From: Paracoccus sediminilitoris
GTDB lineage: Bacteria; Pseudomonadota; Alphaproteobacteria; Rhodobacterales; Rhodobacteraceae
Direction: 5' to 3'
Assembly: GCF_003259195.1 (NCBI RefSeq)
Contig: NZ_QJPK01000029.1
Coordinates: forward strand, 1-43,224
Length of the DNA: 43,224 nt
In this document: positions 18,695-28,377 of the stretch, piece after piece
How positions within the stretch are numbered: the stretch's first letter is position 1
Layout of the letters: each line of letters begins with the position of its first letter
Made by a program: the position numbers and the translations under genes
Notes under the pieces: generated by a model
What the model saw: the letters and a program-made list of their open reading frames with translations, nothing else
The model's database searches: none
What the model was told of the DNA's origin: nothing

Positions 18695-20296
18695 ATGGCC
18701 TCCAGCGAAGACAGTTCCTTCTTTCGGGATCAGGCCTCGATCAACGGGTTCGGCCTGTTCTGGCTGGCGGTCGCGACGATCACGGCGGGATGGTTCTTCA
18801 TTGATGGGCTGGATGCGCTGCTTCTGGCTTGGCAAACCCCGGAATACAGTCACGGTCCCCTGATCCCGGTCCTGTCGGCCATCATGTTCCTGCGCGAGAT
18901 GAAGCAGTATCCGCCGCAGCATGGCGTGGTGCCAAACCGCTGGCCCGGACTGGTCGTCATCGGCACGGCCTTCCTGATCGGCGCCCTGGGCAAGCTGGCG
19001 CGGATCGACGACATCGTGGCCTATGCCACGATCATCTGGGTCGCGGGCATGGTCCTGGTGTCCTTCGGCTGGTCGCGGGGACGCAAGTTCTGGCCCTCAG
19101 TCCTGCATCTGGTCTACATGCTGCCGCTGCCCGCGACGATCTACTACAAGGTGTCGATTTGGCTGCAGATGGTGTCCTCCGAAATCGGAGTCGGCATCCT
19201 CAAGATCCTGTCGGTCCCGGTCTTCCTGGAAGGAAACATCATCGATCTGGGCGTGATGCGCCTGCATGTGGCCGAAGCCTGTTCGGGCCTGCGCTACCTT
19301 TTCCCGATCATGTCCTTCTCCTATGTCTTCGCGGTGCTCTATCGCGGGCCGAACTGGCACAAGGCAGTCCTGCTGCTGGCCGCGGTTCCCATCACGGTGC
19401 TGATGAACTCGGTCCGTATCGCGGTCGCGGGGATCATCGCCAACATCTATGGAGTGGAGTGGTTGGAGGGCTTCACCCATTTCTTCGAGGGCTGGGTGGT
19501 CTTCATCATCTGTATCCTAATGCTGTTCGGCTTGGCGCGGCTGATGCTGCTGCTGCATCCGGACCGGCCGGGGCTGGCCGATGCGCTGGATCTGGACATG
19601 TCGGGCATGATGACCCAGTTGAATGGGCTGCGCGCGGTGCAGGCCACGCGGGCGTTGGTTGTGGCAGCGTTGATGGGCGTGGCGGCCCTAGGCGTCTGGC
19701 AGATTGCCCATCCCGAACAGGGCGGCCCTGTGGCGCGAACCAGCTTTGCTCTCTTTCCACGGGAATTCGGGGCATGGCAGCAATACGGCCCGGAGGAACG
19801 GCTGACCGTCGATGTGGAACGCACGCTTGGTGCCGACGACTATCGCCAAGCGACTTTTGTTCGCAATAACGACACGCCGGCCGTCGGGTTCTTCAGCGCC
19901 TTCTATCATGACCAGACCCGGGGCGGCGTTCACTCCCCTGAAATCTGCCTGCCCTCCGCAGGCTGGGAAATCGCCAAGCTGGACCGCATTGACATCGCCA
20001 AGAATCTGGGAGTCGAGGGGACGTTCCCACTGAACCGCGCCATCATCCAGCGCGGCGAGTCCCGGATGATGGTCTATTACTGGTTCCAGCAAGGCGAGCG
20101 TCGGGTGGCGTGGGACATCGCGGCCAAATTCAATCTGCTGCTGGACGGCATCCGCCGCGGTCAGACCGATGGCGGCATCGTCCGCCTGACCACGCCCATG
20201 GCGCGCGGTGAATCCGAAGAGCAGGCCGAGGCCCGCCTGATGGAGATGACGCGCAACGTCGTGGGCGTCCTGCCCCGCTTCATCCCCGAAAGCTGA
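18695..20296 (+). CDS. xrtD: Exosortase XrtD (VPLPA-CTERM-specific) fused to EpsI domain
   Basis: A 533-residue inner-membrane transpeptidase. Residues 20-300 are the exosortase domain with about eight membrane helices and the catalytic triad: Cys196 in AEACSGLRYLFP, Arg241 in NSVRIAV and His262 in EGFTHFFEGW. Residues about 320-533 form an EpsI-type domain (PREFGAWQQY, GGVHSPEICLPSAGWE, VYYWFQQGER). The exosortase-EpsI fusion is typical of the XrtD class. It should cleave VPLPA tails of exported proteins and probably join them to another surface molecule. AAGGGTGAT precedes the ATG at 18695 by about 10 nt. It lies between its probable substrate gene and glycosyltransferase genes, as is usual for exosortases in exopolysaccharide loci. 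Confidence 0.95.
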   Translation: MASSEDSSFFRDQASINGFGLFWLAVATITAGWFFIDGLDALLLAWQTPEYSHGPLIPVLSAIMFLREMKQYPPQHGVVPNRWPGLVVIGTAFLIGALGKLARIDDIVAYATIIWVAGMVLVSFGWSRGRKFWPSVLHLVYMLPLPATIYYKVSIWLQMVSSEIGVGILKILSVPVFLEGNIIDLGVMRLHVAEACSGLRYLFPIMSFSYVFAVLYRGPNWHKAVLLLAAVPITVLMNSVRIAVAGIIANIYGVEWLEGFTHFFEGWVVFIICILMLFGLARLMLLLHPDRPGLADALDLDMSGMMTQLNGLRAVQATRALVVAALMGVAALGVWQIAHPEQGGPVARTSFALFPREFGAWQQYGPEERLTVDVERTLGADDYRQATFVRNNDTPAVGFFSAFYHDQTRGGVHSPEICLPSAGWEIAKLDRIDIAKNLGVEGTFPLNRAIIQRGESRMMVYYWFQQGERRVAWDIAAKFNLLLDGIRRGQTDGGIVRLTTPMARGESEEQAEARLMEMTRNVVGVLPRFIPES

Positions 20297-20303
20297 GCCC
20301 CGC

Positions 20304-20326
20304 CGAGACCGCCTTAGGCGGTCTCG
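20304..20326. terminator. Bidirectional hairpin between xrtD and a convergent glycosyltransferase gene
   Basis: CGAGACCGCC and GGCGGTCTCG make a perfect 10-bp stem with loop TTA. The loop is the stop codon of the minus-strand gene. No T-run follows, so function as a terminator is inferred from position between converging genes. Confidence 0.55.
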
Positions 20327-21609
20327 CGTGCCGCCCGGCGGTCCAGAACGTCGCGATAAAGCGCCACAATCCGCGCCGCCTTGGCGTCCCAAGTAAAGTC
20401 CGACAGGGCCTCTTCGCGCGCCAGCCGTGCCTTGCCCGGCAGGGCCGACGGATCGGTCGCAAGCGCAGTCAGCGCCGCCCGGAACCCGTCCACGATCTGC
20501 GCCCGCCGACCTAGGGGAATGGCATATCCGTTAGCCTCCGACACCAGCTCTCCGGGGCCCGCGTAATCGACGACCATCGGCACCACGCCCAGGGCCATCG
20601 CCTCCAGCACTACCCCGCCCCCGAATTCACGGATAGAGGGGAAGGTCAGCAGGTTCGCTCGCGCCATGACCTCTTGCACCTGCTGATGCGGCAGGTTGCC
20701 GTGGAACGTCACGCCTTGGGCTATCTTCAACTCATCCGCCTGTTCCCGCAGGGCACCCATCATCGGCCCGTCGCCCACGATGTCCAAGACCAGCTGTCCC
20801 GCAGCGATCAGCGGCGCCGCCGCCTCCAGTAGCATGTCCGGTCCCTTGTAGGGTACCAGGCGTCCTACGAAACAGCCCCGCAGCGGCAGGGACAGGTCCT
20901 GCTCGGCAACCAGATTGAAGCGTGTAGGATCGATAGCGTTCTCAGGCAGCCAGACGACGCGGTCCTGATGGGCAGCCGGAATCTCAGAGGCAGTATGGCG
21001 CGACCCGGCCAGGATCAGCGCGGTCGCCTTAAGGGACCGGCCCCGTAGCGGGTTCAGCTTATAGGCGCCGCGCACATAGGACAGCCATTCGCGTTCCCGC
21101 CGCCGCTCGGCATCGAAGCCCTTTGGCCAGGGCACGCCCCCGTTCAGTGGCCCCAGCACAAAGGGTACTCCGGCCGCCGCCACCTTGGCCGCAATGGGCG
21201 AGGCGACGGTGGGCGACAAGGGCGTCACGCGATGCACCAGGTCGAACCGCCCCGCCCGGATATCGGCGCCGAAGCGCTGCCAGATCAGCCGTTCGAAATA
21301 GGGATAGCTGAGCGCGGCGATGGCCGTGCTCATCGTCCAGCCCTTGCCCTTGCCCATACGCAGGATCCCAGCCAAGCGATACATGGGGGCCGCGACCTTC
21401 TCGCTGTCGATAGCGGTGAAGTCCTGCCCCTCGACCAGGCCGGCGCGTAGGAACGCCTCGCGGTTGCGCTGCTGGGTGACGATATGGATATCGGCATGGC
21501 GCCGCAGGGCCGAGGCCAGCGACCAGCCCACCAGCGGCACCGAGACCCATTCGGGATTGGCGGCCTCGGCGATGACCAAGACGCGGGGGCGGCGAGAGGG
21601 ATCGGTCAT
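20314..21609 (-). CDS. Family 4 glycosyltransferase
   Basis: A 431-residue GT-B enzyme. The N-terminal half has PRVLVIAEAANPEWVSVPLVGWSL, the C-terminal half GCFVGRLVPYKGPDMLLEA, LDIVGDGPM and PSIREFGGGVVLEAMALG, which contains the E-x7-E motif that contacts the donor sugar. Two adjacent ATG codons (21612, 21609) follow AAGGAG; the second is preferred because the first is only 2 nt from it. The start overlaps the stop of the preceding gene, so the three family 4 glycosyltransferases here (23838 to 20314) form one coupled operon. The product adds a sugar on the cytoplasmic side; donor unknown. Confidence 0.9.
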   Translation of the reverse strand: MTDPSRRPRVLVIAEAANPEWVSVPLVGWSLASALRRHADIHIVTQQRNREAFLRAGLVEGQDFTAIDSEKVAAPMYRLAGILRMGKGKGWTMSTAIAALSYPYFERLIWQRFGADIRAGRFDLVHRVTPLSPTVASPIAAKVAAAGVPFVLGPLNGGVPWPKGFDAERRREREWLSYVRGAYKLNPLRGRSLKATALILAGSRHTASEIPAAHQDRVVWLPENAIDPTRFNLVAEQDLSLPLRGCFVGRLVPYKGPDMLLEAAAPLIAAGQLVLDIVGDGPMMGALREQADELKIAQGVTFHGNLPHQQVQEVMARANLLTFPSIREFGGGVVLEAMALGVVPMVVDYAGPGELVSEANGYAIPLGRRAQIVDGFRAALTALATDPSALPGKARLAREEALSDFTWDAKAARIVALYRDVLDRRAARETA

Positions 21610-22627
21610 CATGGCTCCTTGAGCATTTGTGTCAGCGCGTCGGCACTGCGCCTGGCGCTGAAATCGTTCAGGACGCGCTGGCGCGCGGCCTCGCCCATCC
21701 GTCGGCACGACGCAGGGTCCTGCATCAGCCGGGCCATGGCATCGGCCAAGGCCTGCGGTTCGTCGGGGGCCACCAGAAGCCCGTCCTGCCCCTCCGTCAC
21801 CAATTCGCGCACGCCGCCGGCATCGGTCCTGATCACTGGCAATTCGCAGGCCATTGCCTCCATATAGGCCACGCCCAAGGGTTCATGCCGGCTGACCAAG
21901 ATAATGCCGTCCGCTGCCTGCAGCTCGGCCCGGATGCCCTTCTGCGTAACGGGGCCCAGCAGTTCCACCAACGCTACGGGATCTTGCTGGGCAATCAGGC
22001 GGTCCAGATCGCGGTGATAGCCGGAACTGCGCTGCTCGTCCTCGCCCGCGATGCGGACGCGGAAGGCCAGATCGGGCCGGTCGCGACGCAGGATCATCGC
22101 CGCCTGGATCAGGATATTATGACCCTCCACCTGGTTCAGCCGCGCGCAGCAAAACCAAGTGAAGGGACCGGTTCCGGTGATGCGCGGTGTGTCGGGCGGC
22201 GCGAAATGGTCAATGTTCACCCCCATGGGCACGACGCGAACCCTGTCCATCATCTGCGGCATGATTTTCGCCACCTGCGCGAGCAGGGTTTCGGTGATGA
22301 TGAAGACGAAATCGGCACCTTGCCATTTGACCGGCTGGTCGGGGCCGCAATCGACCAGCGGACCATGCAGGACAAGACTGTAGGGAATGCCCGCGATGCG
22401 GTGGCACATCGCAGCGCCAATGCGGCCAAGCGGGCGGGATGCAGCTGGATCCTAGCGCCCTCGGCGACCCAGTCATGCGGGACTGATCGCGGTGCTAAGC
22501 GCATCGAGATGATATGCGCGCCGCTGCCATGACGCTGCCGTAGCGCTTGAAACCCGCGCCGGAAAACCGAGTGGGTTTGTTCCCAAAACTCAGGGATCAG
22601 GACCGCGATCTTGGACGGCCTGCTCAT
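21609..22627 (-). pseudogene. Family 4 glycosyltransferase, frameshifted (EpsE-like)
   Basis: Two frames together make a full-length enzyme of about 340 residues. The 5' frame (from ATG 22627) encodes MSRPSKIAVLIPEFWEQTH and runs to about IQLHPARLAAL. The 3' frame continues AMCHRIAGIPYSLVLHGPLVDC to ..HEPLGVAYMEAMACELPV (the E-x7-E region) and stops at 21609. The break is near 22410-22425; one extra G in CTGCGATG would give ..ALAMCHRIAG and restore the frame. Both overlaps with neighbouring genes are intact: ATGA at the start, stop/start at the end. That suggests a recent mutation or a sequencing error rather than old decay. If real, the glycan may lack one sugar in this strain. Confidence 0.85.
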
Positions 22628-23838
22628 GGTGCGACCCGGGCTTGGCGGAATGCGGTGGCTAGGGTCGCGGCCTCGGTCCGGATGTCGAATTCGGCCTGCA
22701 CCTTGGCACGGCCCCGGGCGCCCATCTGGGCCGCGCGGCCCGGATCGGAGAGGACCGTGCAGACCGCATCGGCCAACCCATCACCGTCTCCGGGCTGCAC
22801 GATCACACCTGAGACGCCATCCTCGACCAGCTCGGGAATGCCCGCGATGCGCGTGGCCACCACGGCGCGGCGCGCGGCCATCGCCTCCATCAGCACAACG
22901 GGCACCCCTTCAGCAAAGGAGGGCAGCACGAAAAGCGCCGCCTCGCGCAGCGCCTCGGCCACCTCGTCTTGGCTGCGATAGCCCAAAAAGCGAACTGCAT
23001 CCTGCAGACCGGCGCGGCGCACATGCTCCTCCAGCCGGGCGCGGTCGGGACCGTCGCCGATCAGGGTCAGATGGGCGTCGGGGCAACGCGTACGGATCCG
23101 CGCCATCGCCTCGATCAGCACCGGCACCCCCTTGGCCGCGGCCAGGCGACCGACGAACAGCATCCCCTGCCCCTGTGCGGGTCCCGCGTCATAGCGTTCG
23201 GGTTCGACCCCGCAATGCACAATACGCAGCCGGGACCAGTGATCCTGCGGGCTGACCAGCATCGCCTGCGACCGACAGTAATGCGAAATGCAGGCGACGA
23301 ACCGCGCGGCTGCGATCTTATCGGCCAGCCGCCACAGCTTGGGGTCAGTAAAATCGGCCGGGCCATGCAGGGTAAAACTAAAGGGTACATTCGCCAGCCG
23401 TGCCGCTAGCAGCGCCACCGAACAGCTGGCTTGGGCAAAGTGGTTGTGCAGATGCGTCACCTGCCGGTCCTGCAGGTGACGGGACAGCACTGTCGCCTCG
23501 AGGAAATAGAACAACTGATAGAGGCCCGCGCGCAGCCCTGGCCCGCGCATCCGCCAAGCTTGGCGCAGGACCGACAGATAAAGGCCGGGATGACGCAAGG
23601 CGCGAAACTGTGCCGCCAGCAGCCTGCCCGGGCGCTTGGCCGCATCCAGCACGTTGAAGGTCGCGGCGGCCTCGGCCTTTTCAGCCGGCCCGCGATGATG
23701 TTGGGAACCGGTGCGGCGGATCGAGCAGGTTAGGATATCCAAACCCTGAGCCCGCAGCGCCGCGATCTCGCGCAGGATGAAGGTATGCGAGACAGCCGGG
23801 TATTCGCCGACAAGATAGGCTATGCGCAACAGGATCAC
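22624..23838 (-). CDS. Family 4 glycosyltransferase, first gene of a three-gene operon
   Basis: A 404-residue GT-B enzyme. It begins LRIAYLVGEYPAVSHTFILREI, typical of EPS family 4 transferases, followed by HLHNHFAQASC, FTLHGPADFTD, then GMLFVGRLAAAKGVPVLIEA, LTLIGDGPDRA and PSFAEGVPVVLMEAMAARRAVV with the E-x7-E motif. The frame opens with GTG at 23838; TTG at 23829 is another option. The 3' end overlaps the next gene by ATGA. Upstream lies a 1.1-kb stretch of IS debris, so the promoter may be in or near the remnant. Confidence 0.9.
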   Translation of the reverse strand: MILLRIAYLVGEYPAVSHTFILREIAALRAQGLDILTCSIRRTGSQHHRGPAEKAEAAATFNVLDAAKRPGRLLAAQFRALRHPGLYLSVLRQAWRMRGPGLRAGLYQLFYFLEATVLSRHLQDRQVTHLHNHFAQASCSVALLAARLANVPFSFTLHGPADFTDPKLWRLADKIAAARFVACISHYCRSQAMLVSPQDHWSRLRIVHCGVEPERYDAGPAQGQGMLFVGRLAAAKGVPVLIEAMARIRTRCPDAHLTLIGDGPDRARLEEHVRRAGLQDAVRFLGYRSQDEVAEALREAALFVLPSFAEGVPVVLMEAMAARRAVVATRIAGIPELVEDGVSGVIVQPGDGDGLADAVCTVLSDPGRAAQMGARGRAKVQAEFDIRTEAATLATAFRQARVAP

Positions 23839-24125
23839 CGATCAAAACAGGGTTGCCGCATCTAACCGCAAATTTCTTTGAATGACCATGCCGACCATCA
23901 CTATCGGCCCATAATCGGACAAATTTGACTTTCATCTGTGCATTGTCGAGGCTCTGCTGAACAAATCGCGTGAAGGTCAGAGTGCCTCTGTTTCCGGACC
24001 GCCTTTTTCTACAGCCCCCAAGCGTGGTGAAGCCGCTGAGTACGGTGACAAAGACTTGGCATTCTCCATCCTGACGATCGTCGTCCCGCACTAACGGGTG
24101 TTAGCCCGCAAAATGACACAGTGCT
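23839..24125. other. Intergenic stretch beside IS remnant
   Basis: No credible gene. It should hold the promoter of the minus-strand family 4 glycosyltransferase operon. GGCTCTGCTGAACAAATC near 23951 looks like the terminal repeat of some IS5-group elements, but no partner end was found, so it may only be another scrap of mobile DNA. Confidence 0.3.
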
Positions 24126-24850
24126 TTGCAGTTTCAACGTGGCTCCAGGGTTAATGATCGCTGCATTTTCAATGAGATAATAACCGCATGGGTGCGTTGG
24201 CGCCATGCATCGAAGGGAAATGCTCCAGCCCAAGGCATTCGCCAACCGCTGGAAACCTTGAAGCGATTACGATGGCTTCGCCCGGATCATGGTGGGCATG
24301 GCCGCTGCGGGTGCCGGTCCGAAGACGATCATGATCGATGTGAGCGGGCGGACGCCATGCGTTCGCGTAAACCTGCGCAAGAATCTGAATGCGCATCGCA
24401 CAGCTTTCGCCCTGCAGAGTAAAAGGGGGCGTGGTCGTCGGATCGACCAAGGAAAGGCGGCCTGAATACAAAGTTGCACGCCATGACTGACGCCACAGGC
24501 AAACCTATCCATTTTTCCATGTCAGCAGGGCAGATCAGTGATAACTCGGGGGCGGTACCTTGGGACAACAAGCCGCAGGCTGATTGGCTCCTGGCGAATT
24601 GTGGCTATGATGCTGATTGGCTGAAAAATTTCTTGGCAAGGAAATGAATGTCCCCAACCTTGGCCGGAAGTCCCGCAAGAATAATTTGGATTACGACAAG
24701 CGCCGCTACAAAAGGCGTAACTGCATCAAACCATGTTCAGTCGCCTGAAGGACTGGCATCGCGCGGCAATCCGCTACGGCAGATGCCCGAAGACCTATTT
24801 CCCCACAATCTCAGTGGCCGAAACCATCAGGTTCTGACTGTAAAGCAGAA
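24126..24850 (+). pseudogene. Second IS5-family (IS427-like) transposase remnant
   Basis: Scattered frames encode recognisable pieces in order: MRWRHASKGNAPAQG (family RWRDAPKEYGP), FARIMVGMAA with KTIMIDV, LNAHRTAFALQSKRG, NTKLHAMTDATGKPIHFSMSAGQISD, DWLLANCGYDADWLKNFL, YDKRRYKRRN, FSRLKDWHRAAIRYGRCPKTYF. Frameshifts and stops are frequent. It is more diverged than the copy at 7168-7840 and shares no long identical stretch with it, so the two look like separate elements. Confidence 0.8.
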
Positions 24851-24963
24851 CGAGATCTGAGCTTGCACAAAACATTACGTTCCAGTCAGCCAATTGTCCG
24901 CATACAACGAAGTGGAACTGCTGCGCTGCACGTATGGAAGCGCATTCTCAACCGGAGCGTGAC

Positions 24964-25923
24964 GTGAATATTGATGTAATCGTTCCTGCCTACGAGGCCG
25001 AAGCGACGATCGGGGCCTGTCTGGACGGATTGTTTGCAGCCGGGTTTACGGTGGGGGACATCAAGGTGGTCGATGACGGCTCGCGGGACCGCACGGCCCA
25101 GATCGTCCGCAGCCGGGGCATCCAGCCGATCTGCCAGCCCAATCAGGGCGCAGCCCGGGCCCGCAATGCCGGGGCGCAGGCCAGCCGGGGCGAGATCCTG
25201 TTCTTCGTGGATTCCGATGTCGTGGTCCATGCGGATGCCCGCATCCGGCTGGAGCGGTTCTTTTCGAACCATCCCGACCATGCGGGGCTCTTTGGCAGCT
25301 ATGATGACGCGCCGCCCGCCCCCCCGCGCGTCAGCCGGTTGCGCAATCTGCTGCATCACCATGTCCATCAGCGCGCTGCGGGGCCGGCCTCGACATTCTG
25401 GACGGGGTGCGGTGCGCTGCGCAGGCATGATTTGGTCAAGGCCGGCGGCTTTCGCACTGAAGAGCAGATGATCGAGGATGTCGGGCTGGGCCTGCGTCTG
25501 GCCCGGCTTGGCCGTCCGGTCATGCTGGTTCCCGAACTGCGCTGCACCCATTTGAAGTCTTGGGGCTGGCGGGATTTTGCGGCAACGGATTATCGGCACC
25601 GCGCCCAGCCCTGGACCCGGATGATGCGCGATCCTGCGAACGGTGATCTGGCTCATGCGCTGAACGCAGGGGCCCGAGGAAAGGCATCAGTGATCGCGGT
25701 GGGGGTCAGCCTTCTGTCCCTGCCACTGGCCTTGATCGCGCCCTTGGCCGGCGCGGCCATGGGCTTTTTGGCTTTGGCCGGACTGATCGGGCTGGAATGG
25801 CGGTTCCTGGGCCTGGTGCGTCGCAGGCTGAACTGGGTGGACGTGGTGCTGGCCGTGATGATGCTGTGGGTTCATTATCTGGCTGCAGGGGCGGGATATG
25901 CGCGGGTCCGACTGTTCGGATGA
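24964..25923 (+). CDS. Family 2 glycosyltransferase with C-terminal membrane segments
   Basis: A 319-residue protein. The GT-A domain starts IDVIVPAYEAEATIGACLDGL, with VVDDGSRDRTAQI, then ARARNAGAQASRGEILFFVDSDV (DXD-type Asp residues) and MIEDVGLGLRLARLG (ED motif of the acceptor site). The last 80 residues hold two or three hydrophobic segments (VIAVGVSLLSLPLALIAPLAG; VVLAVMMLWVHYLAAGAGYA) that anchor it in the inner membrane. GTG at 24964 is chosen as start because GGAG lies 6 nt upstream; ATG 24934 is in frame but has nothing upstream. It follows the IS remnant and precedes the UDP-glucose dehydrogenase gene by 141 bp. Confidence 0.9.
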   Translation: MNIDVIVPAYEAEATIGACLDGLFAAGFTVGDIKVVDDGSRDRTAQIVRSRGIQPICQPNQGAARARNAGAQASRGEILFFVDSDVVVHADARIRLERFFSNHPDHAGLFGSYDDAPPAPPRVSRLRNLLHHHVHQRAAGPASTFWTGCGALRRHDLVKAGGFRTEEQMIEDVGLGLRLARLGRPVMLVPELRCTHLKSWGWRDFAATDYRHRAQPWTRMMRDPANGDLAHALNAGARGKASVIAVGVSLLSLPLALIAPLAGAAMGFLALAGLIGLEWRFLGLVRRRLNWVDVVLAVMMLWVHYLAAGAGYARVRLFG

Positions 25924-26064
25924 TCCTGGGCACACCCATCAACTTGAACCGGGGCCCATGCTGATGGCCAGCGCGGCCGCAAAATTAAGCCTGTTGAAAG
26001 CGACAGTTCTCAAGGGGCATGACGTGTTCTATAAAAGGCGCGAAAACGACGAAGGAACCCTCGA

Positions 26065-27240
26065 GTGTCATCAGTAAATATTGCCGTTGCCGGGATCGGC
26101 TATGTCGGCCTCTCCAATGCCGTCATCCTGTCGACCCATAACCGGGTCCGAGCTCTGGATGTCGATGAGACGCGCGTCGCGATGCTGAATGATCGCAAAT
26201 GCCCTATCATCGACGATGAAATGGAGCGCTATCTGGTCGAGCGCGACTTGGACCTGACCGCGACGACCGATCCCGCGACGGCCTATGAGGACGCCGACTT
26301 CGTGATTGTGGCGACGCCCACAAACTATGATCCGGTCTCGAACTACTTCGACACGTCCAGCGTCGAGGCGGTGATCCGCGATGTCATGCGCCTGGCACCA
26401 AAGGCCGTCATTGTCGTGAAATCGACCGTACCGGTCGGCTTCACCAAGGACGTCTCCGAACGGCTTGGCACGGACCAGGTGATCTTCAGCCCGGAATTCC
26501 TGCGCGAAGGTCGCGCGCTGCATGACAACCTGCATCCGTCGCGCATCGTGGTCGGAGAGGACAGCCCCCGTGGCCGCGCCTTTGCAGATCTTCTGGCCGG
26601 GGCTGCACTGGACAAGGATGTCCAAGTCCTGCTGACCGGATCGACTGAGGCCGAGGCGATCAAGCTGTTCGCCAACACCTATCTGGCGCTGCGGGTGGCC
26701 TATTTCAACGAGTTGGACAGCTATGCGTTGACCCATGGCCTGAACAGCCGCCAGATCATCGAGGGCGTGGCGCTGGATCCGCGGATCGGGGCGCATTACA
26801 ACAACCCATCCTTCGGTTATGGCGGCTATTGCCTGCCCAAGGATAGCAAGCAGCTGCTGGCCAATTATCACAATGTGCCCCAGAACCTGATTGCCGCCGT
26901 GGTCGATGCCAACCGCACCCGCAAGGACGTGATCGCCGAGGATATCCTGCGCCGCAAGCCGCAGGTGGTGGGCATCCACCGCCTTGTGATGAAGGCGGGG
27001 TCAGACAATTTCCGCCAATCCGCCGTGCAGGGCATCATGAAGCGCCTGAAGGCCAAGGGCATCGAGATCATCATCTATGAGCCCGCCTTGTCCGAGGACA
27101 GCTTCTTCGGCTCTGAGGTGATCCGCGATCTGGACGCGTTCAAGACCCGGTCCGAAGTCGTCATCGCCAATCGTATGACGGACGACATCCAGGACATTGC
27201 CGACCGGGTCTATACCCGCGATTTGTTCGGCGACAACTGA
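26065..27240 (+). CDS. ugd: UDP-glucose 6-dehydrogenase
   Basis: A 391-residue cytoplasmic enzyme that oxidises UDP-glucose to UDP-glucuronate with two NAD+. The Rossmann start [26 protein letters not shown] near 118-127, FSPEFLREG near 141-149, Lys200/Asn204 in [13 protein letters not shown] and the catalytic Cys256 in [12 protein letters not shown] are all present. GDP-mannose dehydrogenases share this fold, but the short length and sequence text fit UDP-glucose dehydrogenases of this group. The start is GTG 26065 with AAGGA 9 nt upstream. Its product would feed the decarboxylase at 35901-36908 or a glucuronate-adding transferase. A strong hairpin covers its stop codon. Confidence 0.92.
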   Translation: MSSVNIAVAGIGYVGLSNAVILSTHNRVRALDVDETRVAMLNDRKCPIIDDEMERYLVERDLDLTATTDPATAYEDADFVIVATPTNYDPVSNYFDTSSVEAVIRDVMRLAPKAVIVVKSTVPVGFTKDVSERLGTDQVIFSPEFLREGRALHDNLHPSRIVVGEDSPRGRAFADLLAGAALDKDVQVLLTGSTEAEAIKLFANTYLALRVAYFNELDSYALTHGLNSRQIIEGVALDPRIGAHYNNPSFGYGGYCLPKDSKQLLANYHNVPQNLIAAVVDANRTRKDVIAEDILRRKPQVVGIHRLVMKAGSDNFRQSAVQGIMKRLKAKGIEIIIYEPALSEDSFFGSEVIRDLDAFKTRSEVVIANRMTDDIQDIADRVYTRDLFGDN

Positions 27241-27258
27241 CGCGCAGGCGCGTCAGTT
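27235..27258. terminator. Hairpin at the end of the UDP-glucose dehydrogenase gene
   Basis: AACTGACGCG and CGCGTCAGTT form a perfect 10-bp stem with a CAGG loop. The stem contains the TGA stop (27238-27240). A second perfect 10-bp inverted repeat (ACGGCCCCGA...TCGGGGCCGT, about 27273-27299) covers the end of the convergent acyltransferase gene. A short pyrimidine run follows the first. Confidence 0.6.
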
Positions 27259-27268
27259 CTCTTCCCCG

Positions 27269-28324
27269 TTACACGGCCCCGACCTTGTTCGGGGCCGTTC
27301 CTGTCAGGGGGAAAAAGACCTTCAAGCGGTCGAAATGCCGCTCGACGCCATACCATGACAGGGTCGCCACGATCACCGTCAGCGCAGTCATGACAAAGAA
27401 CGCTTGCGCCCCCGGACGATAGAGATCGTGGAAAACGCTACCGGCAAGCCACCACAAGAAGAAATGGTAGACATAGATCCCATAGCTGATCTTGGAGAGA
27501 AACCGGATGCTGGCGTTGGTGAATAGGGTTCGGGCCACACCACCAAACCCGACATATGCGCGCAAGACGATGGAAGCCAGGGCATAGACCGTTACCATCC
27601 GATAGGCGATCGTGCTGCCGAAGCCCTCGAGGAACAAGATAGGTGACAAAACGAACAGGCCGCCGACGACAAGATTGGCGTGATTGGTTAACAGGGACCT
27701 GACGACCTTGTTGTCCTTAACCATGGCCAGAAGGCATCCGGCCGCGATTGGATCGAACGTGACAAGAATGGTGTGCCAATTATTGATCCCGCTGTTCAGG
27801 ATGATCAAACGCAAAATAATGGATGTCAGCATCACGGCGGCAAAGAACCCCATCAGCCTGCGCCTTGTCAGGGCAAAGACGGCCAGAGGGCAGATCACAT
27901 AGAACTGCTCGACAATATTGAGGCTCCACAAATGCGCGGCAACCCAGGGCGACCAGTCTTCTTGCAGCACGAAATGAGCATTCGACAATTGCGCCAAATG
28001 CCACAAAATGCTGGCCCGGATACCGGCCATGTCAAAAAGACAGGCCACGAACAGGGCCATGAAGAGGGCCGGAAACAGCCGCAACGCCCGACGGATATAG
28101 AAATTTCGGATATTCACATGCCCCGGGCCATCCTTGGCCTTCAGCAAGGTCATCGTGATGATGAAGCCGCTGACCACGAAGAAAAGGGACACCCGAAGAT
28201 GTTCCATACCATGGTTCTTGTTCCAGAAATGGACATAGAGCACGCCGATCATGGCCACGACGCGCAGCCCGTCGATTTCCAGACGGCGCGTCTCGGGGTT
28301 CGCTTGTAAAACGCTGTCTTGCAT
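27269..28324 (-). CDS. Membrane acyltransferase, type 3 family (OafA-like)
   Basis: A 351-residue protein with about ten membrane segments. The N-terminus has LEIDGLRVVAMIGVLYVHF with the conserved Arg and catalytic-type His of this family, then VSLFFVVSGFIIT and RRALRLFPALF. The C-terminus is ISYGIYVYHFFLWWL and YGVERHFDRL. Enzymes of this type transfer acetyl or other acyl groups to sugars at the inner membrane. The ATG at 28324 has GAGG 7 nt upstream. It lies 53 bp after the epimerase gene on the same strand, so the two are probably co-transcribed. Confidence 0.9.
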   Translation of the reverse strand: MQDSVLQANPETRRLEIDGLRVVAMIGVLYVHFWNKNHGMEHLRVSLFFVVSGFIITMTLLKAKDGPGHVNIRNFYIRRALRLFPALFMALFVACLFDMAGIRASILWHLAQLSNAHFVLQEDWSPWVAAHLWSLNIVEQFYVICPLAVFALTRRRLMGFFAAVMLTSIILRLIILNSGINNWHTILVTFDPIAAGCLLAMVKDNKVVRSLLTNHANLVVGGLFVLSPILFLEGFGSTIAYRMVTVYALASIVLRAYVGFGGVARTLFTNASIRFLSKISYGIYVYHFFLWWLAGSVFHDLYRPGAQAFFVMTALTVIVATLSWYGVERHFDRLKVFFPLTGTAPNKVGAV

Positions 28325-28377
28325 GGGGCTGCCTCAATAAAATCGTACTGGCAACGAACAGGGACAGGGCCGGGGGG

